Shown here: in pieces, positions 23,888 to 36,800 of the stretch
Position numbering within the stretch: the stretch's first letter is position 1
Layout of the letters: every line of letters begins with the position of its first letter
DNA from: Oidiodendron maius Zn
Taxonomy: Eukaryota > Ascomycota > Leotiomycetes > Myxotrichaceae
DNA: 64,000 nucleotides
NCBI GenBank assembly: GCA_000827325.1
Contig: KN832893.1
Span: 335,576-399,575 of the forward strand
Direction of reading: 5' to 3'
Notes under the pieces: generated by a model
Databases searched by the model: none
Told to the model about the DNA's origin: nothing
What the model saw: the letters and a program-made list of their open reading frames with translations, nothing else
Made by a program: the position numbers and the translations under genes

Positions 23888-24100
23888 TTACTCAAACTGC
23901 CAAGTGGTCCTAGAATAGTCATCATAAACTGAACACGTGACCAGAACAACGCTGCGGTCCGATCGAATAGCTCTTAGAAGCTGGTCATCCACATCACGGA
24001 TAGTATATACTAATTCATCATACTCCATTCTAAAGACGTCCTGGATGAAAGGGCGGATATCTTTGTCAAGAACGGCTTGATGTTCACTTATCGAATTCCC
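23888..24100 (-). pseudogene. Unrecognised coding relic abutting a gypsy fragment
   Basis: A minus-strand open stretch of about 70 codons, ending in TAA at 23888-23890, reads SISEHQAVLDKDIRPFIQDV, then FRMEYDELVYTIRDVDDQLL, then SDRSVVLVTCSVYDDYSRTT. Its composition and lack of stops look like real coding sequence, and it stops where the gypsy-derived plus-strand sequence begins near 24.1 kb. I do not recognise the family. It is probably the stump of a gene cut off by element insertion or rearrangement. Confidence 0.35.
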
Positions 24101-25910
24101 GGGGAGGTCGACAGTTCAATTTTCTCTCAGGGCAACTGGTAATGCTGTATGACCATAGGTCAGCCAAGAGAAAGCTGAGACCGGCTTGGAGGGGACCGTT
24201 CATTGTCACAGGGCACGGAGGAACCCATATGAGATCATATACGCTGAGGCAGATTGATGGCACCCCGATTCCCAGGACATACCACAGGGACCAACTGAAG
24301 CCATTCAAGCTGAGAGAGGGCCGCCTGGTTACCGGCCGAGAACTCAACCTGCCAACCTACCAAAACATCAGACTGGGGAAGGCTTGCATCCGATTACTGT
24401 CAAGTACCAGAACACTAATATGTTAACCTTCCAGCTCTTTTCTTCATCTTCAATAGCTATCATATATATTGCTTCGCTGACCTCCTTACACAACTCCCTA
24501 CGCCCGCTGTCGCGGACTACTTCCCCTCTCCTTCTCCATTTATCTCACCATTATAACAACAAACTTGTCATCCTCAGCCGCCCTACCTTCCAAAGGGCCA
24601 CCAACATCATTTGAGCAGCTCCAAATTCAGAACCCAGGCTGGAGAAATAGCGGGAAGACTACCGAATCCATCATCCTGGTACTGCCACTCATCACCTAAT
24701 AATGTCTCCTATAAAGATTTTGATCTAAATGATCAACTTATGCAGCTTGTGGCCCATCTTCCCTCGTCTCGGCAGCCAATAATGGAGAGGTCCACACCTA
24801 TCAACCAACCAGAAGGTAAGGAGGAAGACATGGCACACAGAGAAGAAGGAGAGCTTCGGCCTGAAGATGAAACCACCAATCGGGCTCCTGCAGGCCATAT
24901 TCCCGACCGCTTCCCCCTCATATAGACTGATCCAGATATTATATCTATCAATGATAGTCTGAATTCGCTGCCCTCAGTTCCTATTCCCAAGACTAAAGCG
25001 AAGCCAAGATCAAAAACCATCGAGTATCAAAACATCAAGGAGAAATGCCTAGATCAGGGAATACTTCCTGACCAATCTGTGATCCAGGACTACTACGATA
25101 TCCACGGTGAAAGTCTTCCCCCAAAACTTATCGACTTATACAATCAGGTGGTGGACGAGTTGAATGAAAATCGAGTCAAAAAGCGTGGAGTGAGGAAACA
25201 CAAATACTATGCTACAGCCTTCTCTGATATACCATGGCAAGAGCCTCAGCTATCCAAGGCTGGGAGGGAAGAGCCCCGGCTACCTAAGGCCAAGAAGGTG
25301 TCTAAGGGAACCAAACGTACCTTTGAAGAGGTTTTTGAAACACCCTACAAGGACATGTATTCCTCTGAAGGACCCTCCAAAGGGAAGGAACATGAACACT
25401 ACAAACAGACAGGAAATTCTGAGAGAAATCAAGGGGACGATAGCAACACAAAGAACCCACCAAGGGGCACAGGCCGGGAACAACTGAAGAGCAGTAAGAG
25501 AAAAGGGCAGAAGGCAAAAAGGAACCTAGAGGGTCCGATCTCCGAGGAATGGGAGGTACGAAAGCTTACAACTGTGGGAAACAGAACGCAGCGACAAACA
25601 TATGGGGAGATCAGCAGGCGAATGGACATTGCAGTTCAGAAAACTTTCAACAAGAATCCCAAGGAATCCCTGTCCATTATGCATCGATGGCTTCGCCACG
25701 AGTTCCTAGACCTTAGCAAATATCAACTACCAACTATATGCACAGAGGAAGCCGAAGCTGCACAGTATCCCATTATCGAATCCAAGCATGCAGGGACGGT
25801 TGTGTCGACTGACCTAAAGCTGTTTGTACTATACGACTTGCGACACGGGGGAGTTGTCCCTCTTGGTCCTCCTGTGGTCAAGGTTCAACCTGCCTAGCGC
25901 CTTATCTGTT
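24100..25910 (+). mobile_element. Ty3/gypsy retrotransposon fragment, 5'-truncated
   Basis: The segment opens with the C-terminal end of a gypsy-type integrase (about 24.1-24.4 kb), with a GPF/Y-like module (LRPAWRGPFIV) and a chromo-adjacent tail (IPRTYHRDQLKPF). After a CT-rich gap come one or two frames of a lysine-rich basic accessory protein (about 24.6-25.9 kb). No reverse transcriptase, gag or LTR pair is seen in the window. This is an old, broken remnant with several breaks. The family is inferred from the integrase tail. Confidence 0.6.
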
Positions 25911-26248
25911 TCCCTGAAGATCCAAACCATCAGATGGATCCTCTTCTTTAGTCAGGCTGACTAGCAGATGTCTCCTCAAAATGGAGGTTTCCCGTTATAT
26001 TCGTGCTATTTTCCCACAGGCCAGTAACGAGCAGACGAGAATCACAGTGCATCACAAGGGCCAGCCTTCATTCATTGCATTCATCTTCCCAGTTATCTCG
26101 CCTGGATTTTTGCAGCATCATTTCGCTTTATTCATTATTTTCCCAAGTCTTTAAGACCAGGTCCTTGAAGTTGGCACGGCCCTCGACCGAGTCGGACGCC
26201 AAATGCTCGTGGGATAATAAGATCCGGCTGTACACAAAGCAAGGGTGC

Positions 26249-26437
26249 TTAGTAGAGCTGCGGCCCGATGATACGGTTCGTCGTATTTCCGGGATGAGCT
26301 AAGTTGTTGGCTCGAGCCCGTGCAACTTTTGCTGCGAGCTGTTGCCGGGCATATCGATCGTGCTCCGGAATGCCTGTTGCCAGAAGGCTGAAAAGGGGAA
26401 TGAGAATCAGATAGACTTGGATGAAAGACCGCCACAT
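26249..26437 (-). CDS. Possible small secreted protein
   Basis: A 62-residue frame starting MWRSFIQVYLILIPLFSLLA, which is a plausible signal peptide. A short arginine/alanine-rich tail with one N-glycosylation sequon (NTT) follows. It has no cysteines for disulfides and no known family. It could equally be chance. Confidence 0.25.
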   Translation of the reverse strand: MWRSFIQVYLILIPLFSLLATGIPEHDRYARQQLAAKVARARANNLAHPGNTTNRIIGPQLY

Positions 26438-27441
26438 AATAGAAGAGTTGTGGAGGTTGGTATGTGGTGTTTGGTTGGAGGAAAGAAGGAACACCTCTGG
26501 GACAAGAATGAGATTGGTTAGATTTGCACCGAGAAATCAGCGTGGTCCCTTCCTCCAAGGATTCCGAGTTCACCGTCGAAGAGCAGTTTCATGCAACGGC
26601 CTGGCGTGTTACTTTTATGATCCTGGGAGGCGATGTAGTTACAAGCTTCCTTTAGTCAGCCACACCACACAACCATAAAAAGGTTTATTAGACCAAACAC
26701 ACCGTTTGATCCATTAAAGGCAATTATATAGCAATGCGCTCGCTTATAACCATTCGAAGCGACTCTACAACTGCGGCCAGGCGTGTGCTTGAATAGAGGG
26801 AATGGAAGCGTACCAGAGATGGAGTCGTGGAAAGGCTGAATGTTTCTGTGCAATCTGGTGTAAGCAATTATCACTTGGGGAAAGATTTCGATGAATACGC
26901 TGGAACCACTGGTTCAGGGTGGACACTCATGCCCCAATTTTACGTTTTAATATTGGGGCCCTGCGTGTTGGGTGGCATAACTGTTGGTTGGCTTAGCAGG
27001 CGTGCGGCTTGGGAGGCGTGAAGGGGGCAGATGGAAATGGAATCCCAATGCCCACGACAATCTCCATCCCTATCCAATTGCAACGCTTAGCGATCTATAT
27101 TCCTACAATTGGAATCATGTCGCTGCGCTATTTTTGTTGTTTCGTGCAAACAAACCATTCCTTCTGTGAGCTCGCAACAATGTATCCTTAGAAAATTGGT
27201 ACATGTAGCTTGTCTGCCTCGCTAGAGTGAGAAAGAGTACCTCTAGGGAGTCGAAGCCTGGAGGACTCCTTTAGGATGAAGTAACTTGTTATTTGGCTTC
27301 CTTTCTACTGTACCATATTCAAATGAGCCTTGGTAGTTGCCGTGAGGATGTGAAAGGGCTTGGATGTTACAGTACAAGTAACGGCCTCTGTAAAGTTATC
27401 AGCAATGCTAGATCTTAATGAACGCTGTACAATATACTAAA

Positions 27442-27618
27442 ATGAACCATTTTTGTTCTCTTCTCATGCTAAATGCCCTAAGTGCATGGGCCTTGGTGGC
27501 ACGACGACAGACCCTCGCCCCCTACATTACCTCGGATCAGGTTAGACACTGTGATGATCTCTATGTTTTTCGACTCCAAGAAGGCAGTATTGAGTTGGTT
27601 ACTCAGCGCCGAAACTAG
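27442..27618 (+). CDS. Possible small secreted protein
   Basis: A 58-residue frame starting MNHFCSLLMLNALSAWALVA, leader-like, followed by ARR that could be a processing site and a polar tail of about 35 residues. No family recognised; may be chance or a relic. Confidence 0.22.
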   Translation: MNHFCSLLMLNALSAWALVARRQTLAPYITSDQVRHCDDLYVFRLQEGSIELVTQRRN

Positions 27619-28134
27619 ACTAGCTTCTGGATACCATAACAGAAAGGCGAATTAACATGCTGAGTCCAAATCCGAGCTCTCTAGACTATAGTAACCTCTT
27701 TTCTAGTGGTTATAGTGTGCGCCCGATTAATAAAAAAAAAAATGGTGTACATTAATTAATTTGAGATTGCGGTGGTTGAGATAAGAATCCTTTTTGACGT
27801 AAGACGGACAGTGGCAGTGGCGGAAAGTGGCGGACGGTAGCGGTCAGTAGTGCTTGAGATAAGACACCCCTTTTATATAAGACTTTACATGGTCCACGCA
27901 GACTACAGGTTCCCTACAGACAAAATATTTCAATCAGGAGCAGGGTTTACTGTTGTTGTCGCAGAAGTGCCTTGGACGTCTTTAATACTTGTCAGCATAG
28001 CTTAATAAACAACGTATTGCCAACATTGCAACCTCGTGAAGGTTTAATACCCTCAAGCCTGCTTCGCGTTCTTCTCTACATTTCAAGGAAGCTGCCTAGA
28101 AAGCGTCTGTCTATCCTTCCTCAAATAATTCAGC

Positions 28135-28590
28135 ATGACGACCATGAAGTTCGACAGATTACACCCAGACACCTTCGCACGCAAAGGGGCCTATACCAGG
28201 CAAATTTACCGCGATGTCTACCCATCAATTGACCCCATCTCAACAGCGCTATCTCAAAGCGGGAAGGTTGTGATCATCACTGGTGCAGGCAGTGGGATAG
28301 GTGCCCAAGGAATTGCACCTGCTTTTGCGAAAGCTGGCGCTCGTTCTCTTGTGCTTGTTGGTCGCCGGCCTGACAGAATTAAAGACACTGCGTTGGCCAT
28401 TCGGAAACAGTTCTCGTCAGTTGAGGTGATGGAGGCGCCGACTGATATCTTAGACCCTAAAGCAGTCCACACCCTCTTCTCATCTGTTGGAGCCCAATTT
28501 GGCAGCGTCGATGTACTGGTCAATAATGCAGGCGTGCAGAGCGGAAAGGCCGCCTTCGGTGAAAGTGACGAGATCAAGTGGTTCGTCCCT
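28135..28590 (+). pseudogene. Short-chain dehydrogenase/reductase, C-terminally truncated
   Basis: The frame has the N-terminal half of a classical SDR: the dinucleotide-binding motif ITGAGSGIGAQG near residue 50, LVGRRPDR after the second strand, a DILD segment, and LVNNAGVQSGKAAFGESD about residue 130. After IKW the reading continues into sequence with no SDR similarity. The catalytic YxxxK and the C-terminal half are absent, with no exon found downstream. Enzymes of this class oxidise or reduce alcohols and ketones with NAD(P). The upstream extension (DRLHPDTFARKGAYTRQIY) is usual for a fungal SDR subgroup. Probably a broken remnant. Confidence 0.6.
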
Positions 28591-29582
28591 CTTCTCTTCA
28601 TACAGTTATGTTTATTCTATTTGGGTATCCAACTGTCTTCGTGGCAGGAGCTTAGTCATATTAAGCAGCGTCCCGTAGCCGTAGCTCATCGTAGCTCATG
28701 CGCCGCTCAGGCCTCCGGTCCGCTATCTGGGCTGTGAGTGGCGCCCTGCCTGGCTAGTTCTTGTTAGCTTGATTACAGTCTTGTGACATGCCCGGGAGAC
28801 ATTTACGTCTTTGTGCTTCGATCGTCGAGAGGTAGGTACCGCGGAACACCGGAAAAACAGCTAATAAACTCTGTGCTTCTACCATCGAGAGGTAGTTCCC
28901 GCGGAACACCCGGAAAACAACCAACATGCTCTTCAAAGGCGGGATCATGCTTGAAAGTATAATGCCAGCTTTTGCGAGGTAACAATCCCTCCATATGGCG
29001 TAACCCGCGTAGAAGCCTTGAGGAACGTAGCAAGGACCCCGACTGTACACGATGAGGGGCGCAGCCAGATTCGGCATCGATGAAGCCGCCCGGCAGTTCT
29101 ATTGGATAATTGGGCCTCAATTCGTGCAAAATCATTCTTCCGAAAATTGTATAATTCCTCGCACTCCGGGCTTCCGCGTAAACGGGAGCCAACACAAGTA
29201 AAGTACGAACAATGTCCCTGTCAAGTGGCTGCCAACTTTGTGGATCGCTTAACTAGCGAACTAGGAACTCCCGCAGTTTGTGGAGGGAGCTGTGTACTGG
29301 GAGTAGTGAGGTGCAGTTATTCGCTAACTGGCGCGCGATCTGATCCATAGATTCCCATCCCGTATTGCTGACAACTATAGGCGATCCTTTCCAATATTAC
29401 AGTAGCCGGAGAGAGTGGAGAGTTGAGGAACCCAGTAGAAGTTCGGGATATTCGGTGGGTGGTTTTAATATAAAATAACAATCGACCTCCTTTGTAAATA
29501 GCTTTCGCTCGTCGCCTAAGAGGAACTGAACAATAGCATTGCCGTGCACTCCGTACATAACTGGGAGACCAATCATCTCGTA
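28591..29582. other. Intergenic containing a short tandem repeat; leader of the GH3 gene
   Basis: About 1 kb. It includes a two-copy 60-bp tandem repeat at 28809-28928 (separate entry). A minus-strand frame across it is open but has no known domain. The last 200 bp form the upstream region of the beta-glucosidase gene. Confidence 0.45.
28809..28928. repeat. Two-copy tandem repeat, 60-bp unit
   Basis: Units 28809-28868 and 28869-28928 share CTxTGTGCTTC, ATCGTCGAGAGGTAG-type and CGCGGAACACC blocks, with about ten differences. The period is a multiple of three, and on the minus strand both read FR-F/N-YLS-EAQ-like peptides in the same frame, so it may derive from coding sequence. Confidence 0.6.
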
Positions 29583-32500
29583 ATGACTCCTGCAATCACT
29601 TTTGCTCTGCTGGCAGTCTGCACGGCTGCCTCTACCACTACGGTGATCCCGGGCTTTAATACAGGGGTTAGTTTCCAATTCGTTACATTTTTATCCACCT
29701 CTGCGTGCTGCTCGGTTTGCCTTCTCAGTACTATGTAAAGAGAATGGGTTGATTCCCGGGCACTTCTTCTCTATCCTCCAACAGCCTCTGTGATTCAGTT
29801 TACCACTATGCTAGGAGTCTTGAAGCTCAGCTAGGTCCCAAGTTGACATTTCCGCAGATCTTCCCAAATACCACTTATCCTGCAGCTGTGGACCCTGTTG
29901 CTGCTGCTGGGGCCCAGTTCCTGCAAACCTCTCCTCCTTTCTATCCCTCGCCTTGGATGAAACCAAGCGTTCTCGGTTGGGATGATGCGTACGTAAGGGC
30001 CAGGGACTTTATCTCACAACTGACACTGTTGGAGAAGGTCAATTTGACTACAGGTGTAGGGTATGTTTGCCACAAGTACTTTATCTTTGTTTCAATCTTT
30101 CTTTTAAAACCGTTAAGTGGCACTTTATGTTGCTCTATTGTCAAGAACTCGGTCAAAAGAGCTAATTATGCTGGTGGTGCAAAGATGGGAGAGCGCCCAG
30201 GTTGGTGACTTCAACGTGGTTTGGCGTATTTCTGGTTAACGCTTCCTCCAGTGCGTTGGCGAGACTGGGACAATTCCCAGACTCGGTTTCCGCTCCCTGT
30301 GTATGCAGGACAGCCCAGTAGGGGTGCGATTCACGGACTTCAATAGCGTCTTCTCTTCCGGTCAGACCGTGGCTGCAACATTTGACAGGAGTCTTCTGTA
30401 CGCAAGAGGATATGCCATGGGAAGCGAGCACAAAGGGAAAGGAGTCACAGTTCAACTCGGACCTGTTGCTGGCCCTATTGGCCGTAGCCCAGAAGGTGGC
30501 AGGAACTGGGAAGGCTTCAGTCCGGACCCATGTCAGTGACTTCCATGGAGGTATTTTCTCATCAGGAGCATAGCCATTAACTGTACTAGACCTGACAGGC
30601 GTGAGTATGATTCACACCGTCCAAGGGATTCAAGACGCGGGGGTGATTGCTTGTGCAAAACACTTAATTGGAAACGAGCAAGTATGTGAAGAAACCCCAT
30701 TCGCCCAACTAAAATAGCTATTCCCATCTGAAGCCGTTCGAGCATTAGCTGGCTGTTCCAGTTGCTAACTGTGCTTTTAGGAACACTTCCGTCAAACTGG
30801 CGAAGCTGCAGGCTACGGATTCAATATATCTGAGCCCCTTTCCTCTAATATCGATGACGTGACGATGCATGAACTTTACCTGTGGCCTTTTGCGGATGCA
30901 GTGCGCGCAGGTGTTGGCTCTGTAATGTGCTCTTATCAACAGGTCAATAATTCGCAGACCTGTGGTAACTCAAAGCTTCTCAATAATCTTCTCAAGGACG
31001 AATTGGGATTCCAGGGATTCGTCATGTCTGATTGGGGAGCTCAACATAGTGGTGTTGTGAGTGACTAGGATCCCGTATATATTAATTGTCTGACTGAAGC
31101 AGTCTTCAGCCTTGGCTGGCTTAGACATGTGAGATGCCCATTTTCCATCGATTCTTAATTCGGCCTTGTTTGCTGATCTATCTACTAGGTCCATGCCTGG
31201 AGACACAGCATTCAACACTGGGCTAACTTTTTGGGGTACTAATTTGACTTTGGCAGTCCTAAATGGTACGGTTCCCGAATGGCGAATAGATGATATGGCC
31301 CTGCGAATCATGGCGGCTTATTTCAAGGTTGGACTGACTCTCAATGAGCCCCCAATCAACTTTGACTCCTGGACCATTAATACGTATGGCCCACTTCATG
31401 CTGGTGTTGGGGCGAGTATCCAGCAGGTCAACTGGCATGTGGATGTACGCGGAGAACACGCATCGATCATTAGAGACATCGGTGCAAGGTCTACAGTTCT
31501 TCTGAAGAATGTGAACAAAGCTCTACCTCTCAAGAAGCCCAAGTTCGTTGCGGTAGTTGGCGAAGATGCAGGTATATACAATTTGAATGCCTGCTCAACC
31601 ATGTTGATCAAGCGATGCTGACTATAAAACTTTTCAGGCCCGAACTTGAATGGGCCCAATGGATGCTCGGACCGCGGTTGCGACAACGGGACGCTTGGCA
31701 TGGCCTGGGGATCTGGAACTGCTAACTTCCCCTACCTTGTGACTCCTGATTCAGCTCTCCAGAGCCAAGCAATTGCTGATGGAACAGTTTACCAGAGTAT
31801 ATTTGGTACGTTGATTTGTGTAACCGATCTCTCCCCGCTAGATGTACGAGTCTTCAGACTTTACTGAGTTCATTGACTGCTTTTTTGATAATATTTTTGA
31901 CTTTTAGTCTCCGTTAACCATTGTACTAAAACTGGCTGCTTACAGATAACTATGCTACATCCGCTATCAAAGCGCTGGTATCCCAGGCTGATGTTACTGC
32001 AATCGTGTTCGTCAATGCCGACTCAGGCGAAGGCTATCTACACCCCGATGGCAATGAGGGCGACCGAAACAATCTCACACTCTGGCAGTCTGGCGACGAT
32101 TTGATAAAAACCGTGTCCGCTTTGTGTAAAAACACAATTGTGGTAATACATAGCACGGGCCCAACGCTCATCGCGGACTGGTATAACAGCACAAACATCA
32201 CAGCAATTCTCTGGGCCGGTGTACCTGGCCAAGAAAGTGGAAACAGTATTACAGATGTCCTGTATGGGAAGGTCAACCCGGCAGCACGAACGCCTTTTAC
32301 TTGGGGCCCTACTAGATCTAGCTACGGTACTGATCTCCTGTATTTACCAAACAATGGCAACGGTCCTCCCCAGAGCGACTTCCAGGAGGGCATTTTCATT
32401 GATTATCGAGGATTTGATAAACGAAACATCACGCCTATTTACGAATTTGGGTTTGGACTGTCGTATACCACTTTTGTGTACACGCATCTCACTGTCACTA

Positions 32501-33084
32501 AGCTCACAGCTGAGAAGTACACTCCTGCATCTGGAATGACATCTCCGGCGCCAACCTTTGGGAATTTCTCAACCAACTTGCATAATTATCTCTTTCCTAA
32601 TACCAGCTTTCCTCATATCCGGCAATTTATCTACCCCTACCTTAATACTACGGACGCTAAGGCTGCTTCAGGAGACCCAGACTATGGCCAGACGGCTGCT
32701 GAGTTTCTTCCACCTTATGCTACCGATGGGTCTCCTCAGCCTCTCCTACCAAGTGGTGGCGGCCCAGGCGGAAACCCTAGGCTGTATGATGTTCTTTACA
32801 AAGTGACGGCAAGAATCACGAACACCGGTGCCATCAACGGCGAGGAAGTTCCCCAGCTGTACATTTCACTCGGAGGACCTAATGATCCTAAGGTTGTCTT
32901 GCGTGGATTTGACCGCTTAGCTATCAATGCTGGCCAGACTGCGACATTCTCGGCCGACATCCTCCGCAGAGATTTAAGCAACTGGGATACGGTTAGGCAG
33001 GACTGGATTGTCACTGCTTACCCAAAAACAGTTTACGTTGGGCCAAGCTCGAGGAACCTACCTCTGAGCAAAGTTTTGAACTAG
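29583..33084 (+). CDS. Secreted GH3 beta-glucosidase
   Basis: Model of ten exons, join(29583..29666,29858..30060,30185..30200,30252..30531,30590..30681,30781..31056,31100..31128,31189..31571,31638..31805,31946..33084), 889 aa. Every junction is GT-AG and in phase. A signal peptide ([17 protein letters not shown]) opens the protein. The GH3 N-domain shows [56 protein letters not shown] and [15 protein letters not shown]. The catalytic nucleophile is Asp309 in [10 protein letters not shown]. The C-domain ([19 protein letters not shown]-type region) and a fibronectin-III-like end ([15 protein letters not shown]) follow. The length matches Aspergillus-type extracellular enzymes, which hydrolyse cellobiose and aryl-beta-glucosides in biomass breakdown. 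Two exons are tiny (16 and 29 bp). No truncation seen. Confidence 0.9.
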
Positions 33085-33809
33085 TTGCATATAATAATCT
33101 AATTGGGTAGAAGAGCTAATGAGGCACTTGGGGGGATGTAAAATTGCTTCCGAATTGCAAAATATGAATATGTAGCGACGAACAGTAGCAGCTTAACCAA
33201 CAAAGGCTTATCCAATACAGTCTGTGCCCAAATAAGTTTGCTGAATTATTGACTGGAATGTATTTTTAATCGAACTTATGGGGTTGGCCGCCGTCCTCCT
33301 TCAACTCTCAAACAAGTGTAGCTTAATCCAGCGTCAATACGTCTAAACCAAGCGGCGGCGGTAGAGCATCTGCAGTTGGGTGCAGCATGGATTAGGCTTA
33401 ATCCACTCTCATGGTCATCCTCCCTGATACTGCCTCTCGTGTCTGCTCTATACCTCGGGGTAGCTATTGGAGGGTATATAATGATTGTTCCGTTTGCCAT
33501 AGTTGGTATATCCTGGACCTGTAATCGCCTATGGTTGCCTCTTCTTCCTCCACTAATTTATAACCGTGGCAACTGGAATTTTGGACTCAGGTTGATAAAT
33601 CTACTCCGGAAGAACAGTCGGGCAAATCTTACCAGTATTATCTCTAAAGCTACGGCACGTAACCATCCATTTAAGAGTCAAAAGAAAAATCTCTTTTGTT
33701 CCAAGGGTACTTTCCTAGCGTTAATTATCCTACAAACTATCCCTATACCCTATGCTTTGCCAAGTTCACTCTCTGAAATACTTTATTCTTATGCAGGAAC
33801 TATTCTGCC
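33085..33809. other. Intergenic between convergent genes, no gene recognised
   Basis: About 725 bp. A plus-strand frame runs from 33376 into the end of the hydantoinase gene, but its composition (LILPLVSALYLGVAIGG then basic residues) and lack of family similarity make it unlikely to be a gene. Confidence 0.45.
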
Positions 33810-36800
33810 TCAAAACCTATTGGCCTTCGTTACTCCGTTAACCTTTCGTTCCCCCCAACCACCTCCACCAGGAGTATAAATCACGATCCTATCTCCGGCG
33901 CCCATTTTTGCTGTTGCTTTCCCACCAAGGCTTACCTTACTCTCGCCCTCTTCGCTTCGTCTCACCCAAATATTACGCCCCAAGGAACCCGGCATTCCAC
34001 CCTCTAGCCCATATGGCCGATGGCTTCTGCGCTCGCTGAGAATAGAACACTGTACCGGAACCAAGAACTCTATGTCACGGACAACTCCATCGCCGCCTTT
34101 GTGCAAGCCCTCGCCTCCGCTACCCTTGCGTAGTGAGAACTCGCGAAGAATACACGGATATCGCTTCTCAAATATTTCTGGGTCTGTTATGCGGGTATTC
34201 GTCATATGAGTATGCACACCGCTTTGGCCTACCCAGTCTGGTCCTGCACCTACACCCCCAGCAATCGTCTCATAATATCCGAAGCCGTTGACGTGGTTCC
34301 CTTCGGAGTCTTTGCCACCCGTGCCAAAAGTTAGGTTATTGCAACAACCTTGAGAAGCTGCACAGGCACGAAACGCCTTAAGGATGACATCAGTGATTCG
34401 CTGAGATGTGAGCACATTGCCACCAACAACACCTGCGCCTCTTGATGGAGAGAGCAAGGAGTGAGGCGGTATACGGACATCGATCGGATTTAGGCAACCT
34501 TGGTTGAGCGGTATATCAGACTTGATGAGTGCACGGAGACAGTAGATTATCGCACTGTGAGTTATGGCTGTTGGTGCATTTGTGTTTCCAAACACCTCAG
34601 CTCCTGTGCCAGCAAAGTCGAATATAGCTTCGCCTTTGGTTCCATCGATAGTGACCTTGAGTGCAATCAGCGTTCCATCGTCCATGCAGTCTACCGACTC
34701 CAGCACATCTCCTAGCTTTTCCGATGTCGATTTGAGAAGTTCTCGCACAGCAGTCTCAGCAGTCGATTGAATCTCGTACATGTAGGTGTGCACGCATTTG
34801 AGTCCATGCTCCTTAATCAATCCATTAACAAGCGAAATTCCTTTCTGGTTCGCAGCAACTTGGGCACGTAGATCAGACAAATTATCTTCAAGACAACGCG
34901 TCCCAGAACATCCTTCGTACTGTGCAGGGGCTTTGAGAAGTAATTGGGTCATCTTCTCCTCGTTGAAGCGCCCACCACTAACTAGCTTCTCAGCCTCAAT
35001 AGCAGCACCCTCTTGCCATAGTTCGGTAGAGGTTGGTGGCATGGATCCAGGCAAACAACCACCAATATCAGCGTGGTGGCCTCGGGATGCGACGTAGAAA
35101 ACAATCTTGCCTTCATCAAAAACAGGCGTTATGACTGTAATATCAGGGAGATGCGTGCCACCACATGTTGGATGGTTAGAGACAAGGACATCTCCTTCAT
35201 TTAGGCGCCCAGCCCAGAATCTGTGTTGGTATCGCACTGCAAATTGCATAGAGCCAAGATGGACAGGCACATGGGGAGCATTGGCCACGAGGCCACCATC
35301 TGGGGAAAAGATGGCGCAAGAAAAGTCAAGGCGTTCTTTAATATTTGTAGAAACAGAGGTCTTCTGAAGAGTGCGGCCCATCTGCTCTGCGATGGACATA
35401 AATCTATTGCCAAAGATGGACAACATAATAGGGTTAATTGTTTGTTCCGTGGTCTCAAGGGGAGCATCTATGGATCTGGCCCCTTCTTTGAGATCGATTA
35501 CTACGCAGCGCTCTAAAATGTTGGCAATCGCCCCCGGAACGAGAACAATTGTTTGCGTTTGATCTATAATTATGGACGGGCCGTTGATCTTGGCGCCGAT
35601 TTGAAGATCCTCTAGGTGGTAGATGGGTGTATCAATGCGACCGAATGCAGAGCCAAAGTACACCTGTGATTCCCCCTTGATCCTTGGATTTGGAACAATC
35701 CGCGAGGAAGCCTCCTTAATCTGCACGAGTTTCAGTAAAATGCTTCCCATGAATACCACGGCGACTGACCTGAATGTAAGGACTTTTCTCTTTCTGCCGT
35801 GAGCTCGACCCAATACTTCTAACGCGAATATCGTCTACTAAAATGGGCTTATCCTTAGTTGAAAATCCAAACTCTATTTGATGCCTCTTTTCAAACTCCT
35901 TTGCAAAGTCCCAGTCTTGGCCCTTGAGAATCATAAACGAAGTGATCGTTCCAGCATGCCTCATGTTCAAGTACAATTCATGCCTGATATTCTTTGGTGT
36001 GAAGCCCTGAGACTCCAGTGCGGAACTTGACTGCTGGACCAAGGCCTCGAGTTTAGCTTGGAATGAATCTTGTGTTGAGCTATCAAAGACATCCGCGGCA
36101 GGCTGTTGGAATTCACTCACTACATCTGCGAGAGTCATGCCGTACGCAGACAGGATAGACGAGTACTTGTGAATAATGATCCTTGAGATACCAAGAACAG
36201 CCGCAACAGAGCAGGCATGTTGGCCCCCGGCACCACCAAAACAGGCTAAGTTGTGTGTGGAGGTGTTGTGGCCGCGTGCTTCAGTCAGTGCACGTATGGG
36301 CCGCGACATGGACTCATCGGCCACTTTCAGGAATCCAAGAGCGACGTCTTCGGGAGTAAACTCAACGTGGCCTTTTGCTTTTTGCTCTTTGTTGATGACT
36401 GATGTGAGCTCGGTGAATCTTCTAGCCGTGATCTCAGTGTCGAGTGGTTGGTCTTCATTAGGTCCAAAGATTTTTGGGAAGTACTCTGGCAAGAGCCTAC
36501 CTAGGAAGAGATTCGCGTCGGTGACGGTCAATGGACCACCTTTTCGATAGCAAGCTGGTCCGGGGTGTGCTGATGCCGAGTCTGGGCCAACGACAAATAA
36601 ACCATTTCGCCAGAAGAGCATGGAACCACCACCAGCGGCAACCGTCTTAATGTCTAGCTGTGGCGACTGGATCGAAACACCTGCCGTAGTGGTCTCGAAG
36701 ACGTGATCATAGGTACCGGCAAATCGAGATACGTCAGTGGAGGTCCCGCCCATGTCGAATCCGATGACTGGAACACGCTCGAGCTCGTCCCATGAAGTTT

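Larger units (their letters stand above)
25911..28134. other. Intergenic with two possible small secreted proteins
   Basis: About 2.2 kb without a convincing large gene. Two short frames begin with hydrophobic leaders and are listed separately (26249-26437 minus, 27442-27618 plus). The stretch around 27.79-27.85 kb carries a degenerate GTGGCGG-type microrepeat upstream of the SDR relic. Confidence 0.4.

Noticed and set aside
24093-24112. EcoRI, SmaI and SalI sites packed in 20 bp, resembling a cloning polylinker
   Set aside because: The bases continue the gypsy-like coding frame and the order matches no common vector, so this is most likely coincidence.
33376-33879. Plus-strand frame of 167 codons
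   Set aside because: Overlaps the end of the hydantoinase gene on the other strand, has no family similarity, and its hydrophobic-then-basic composition looks like chance.
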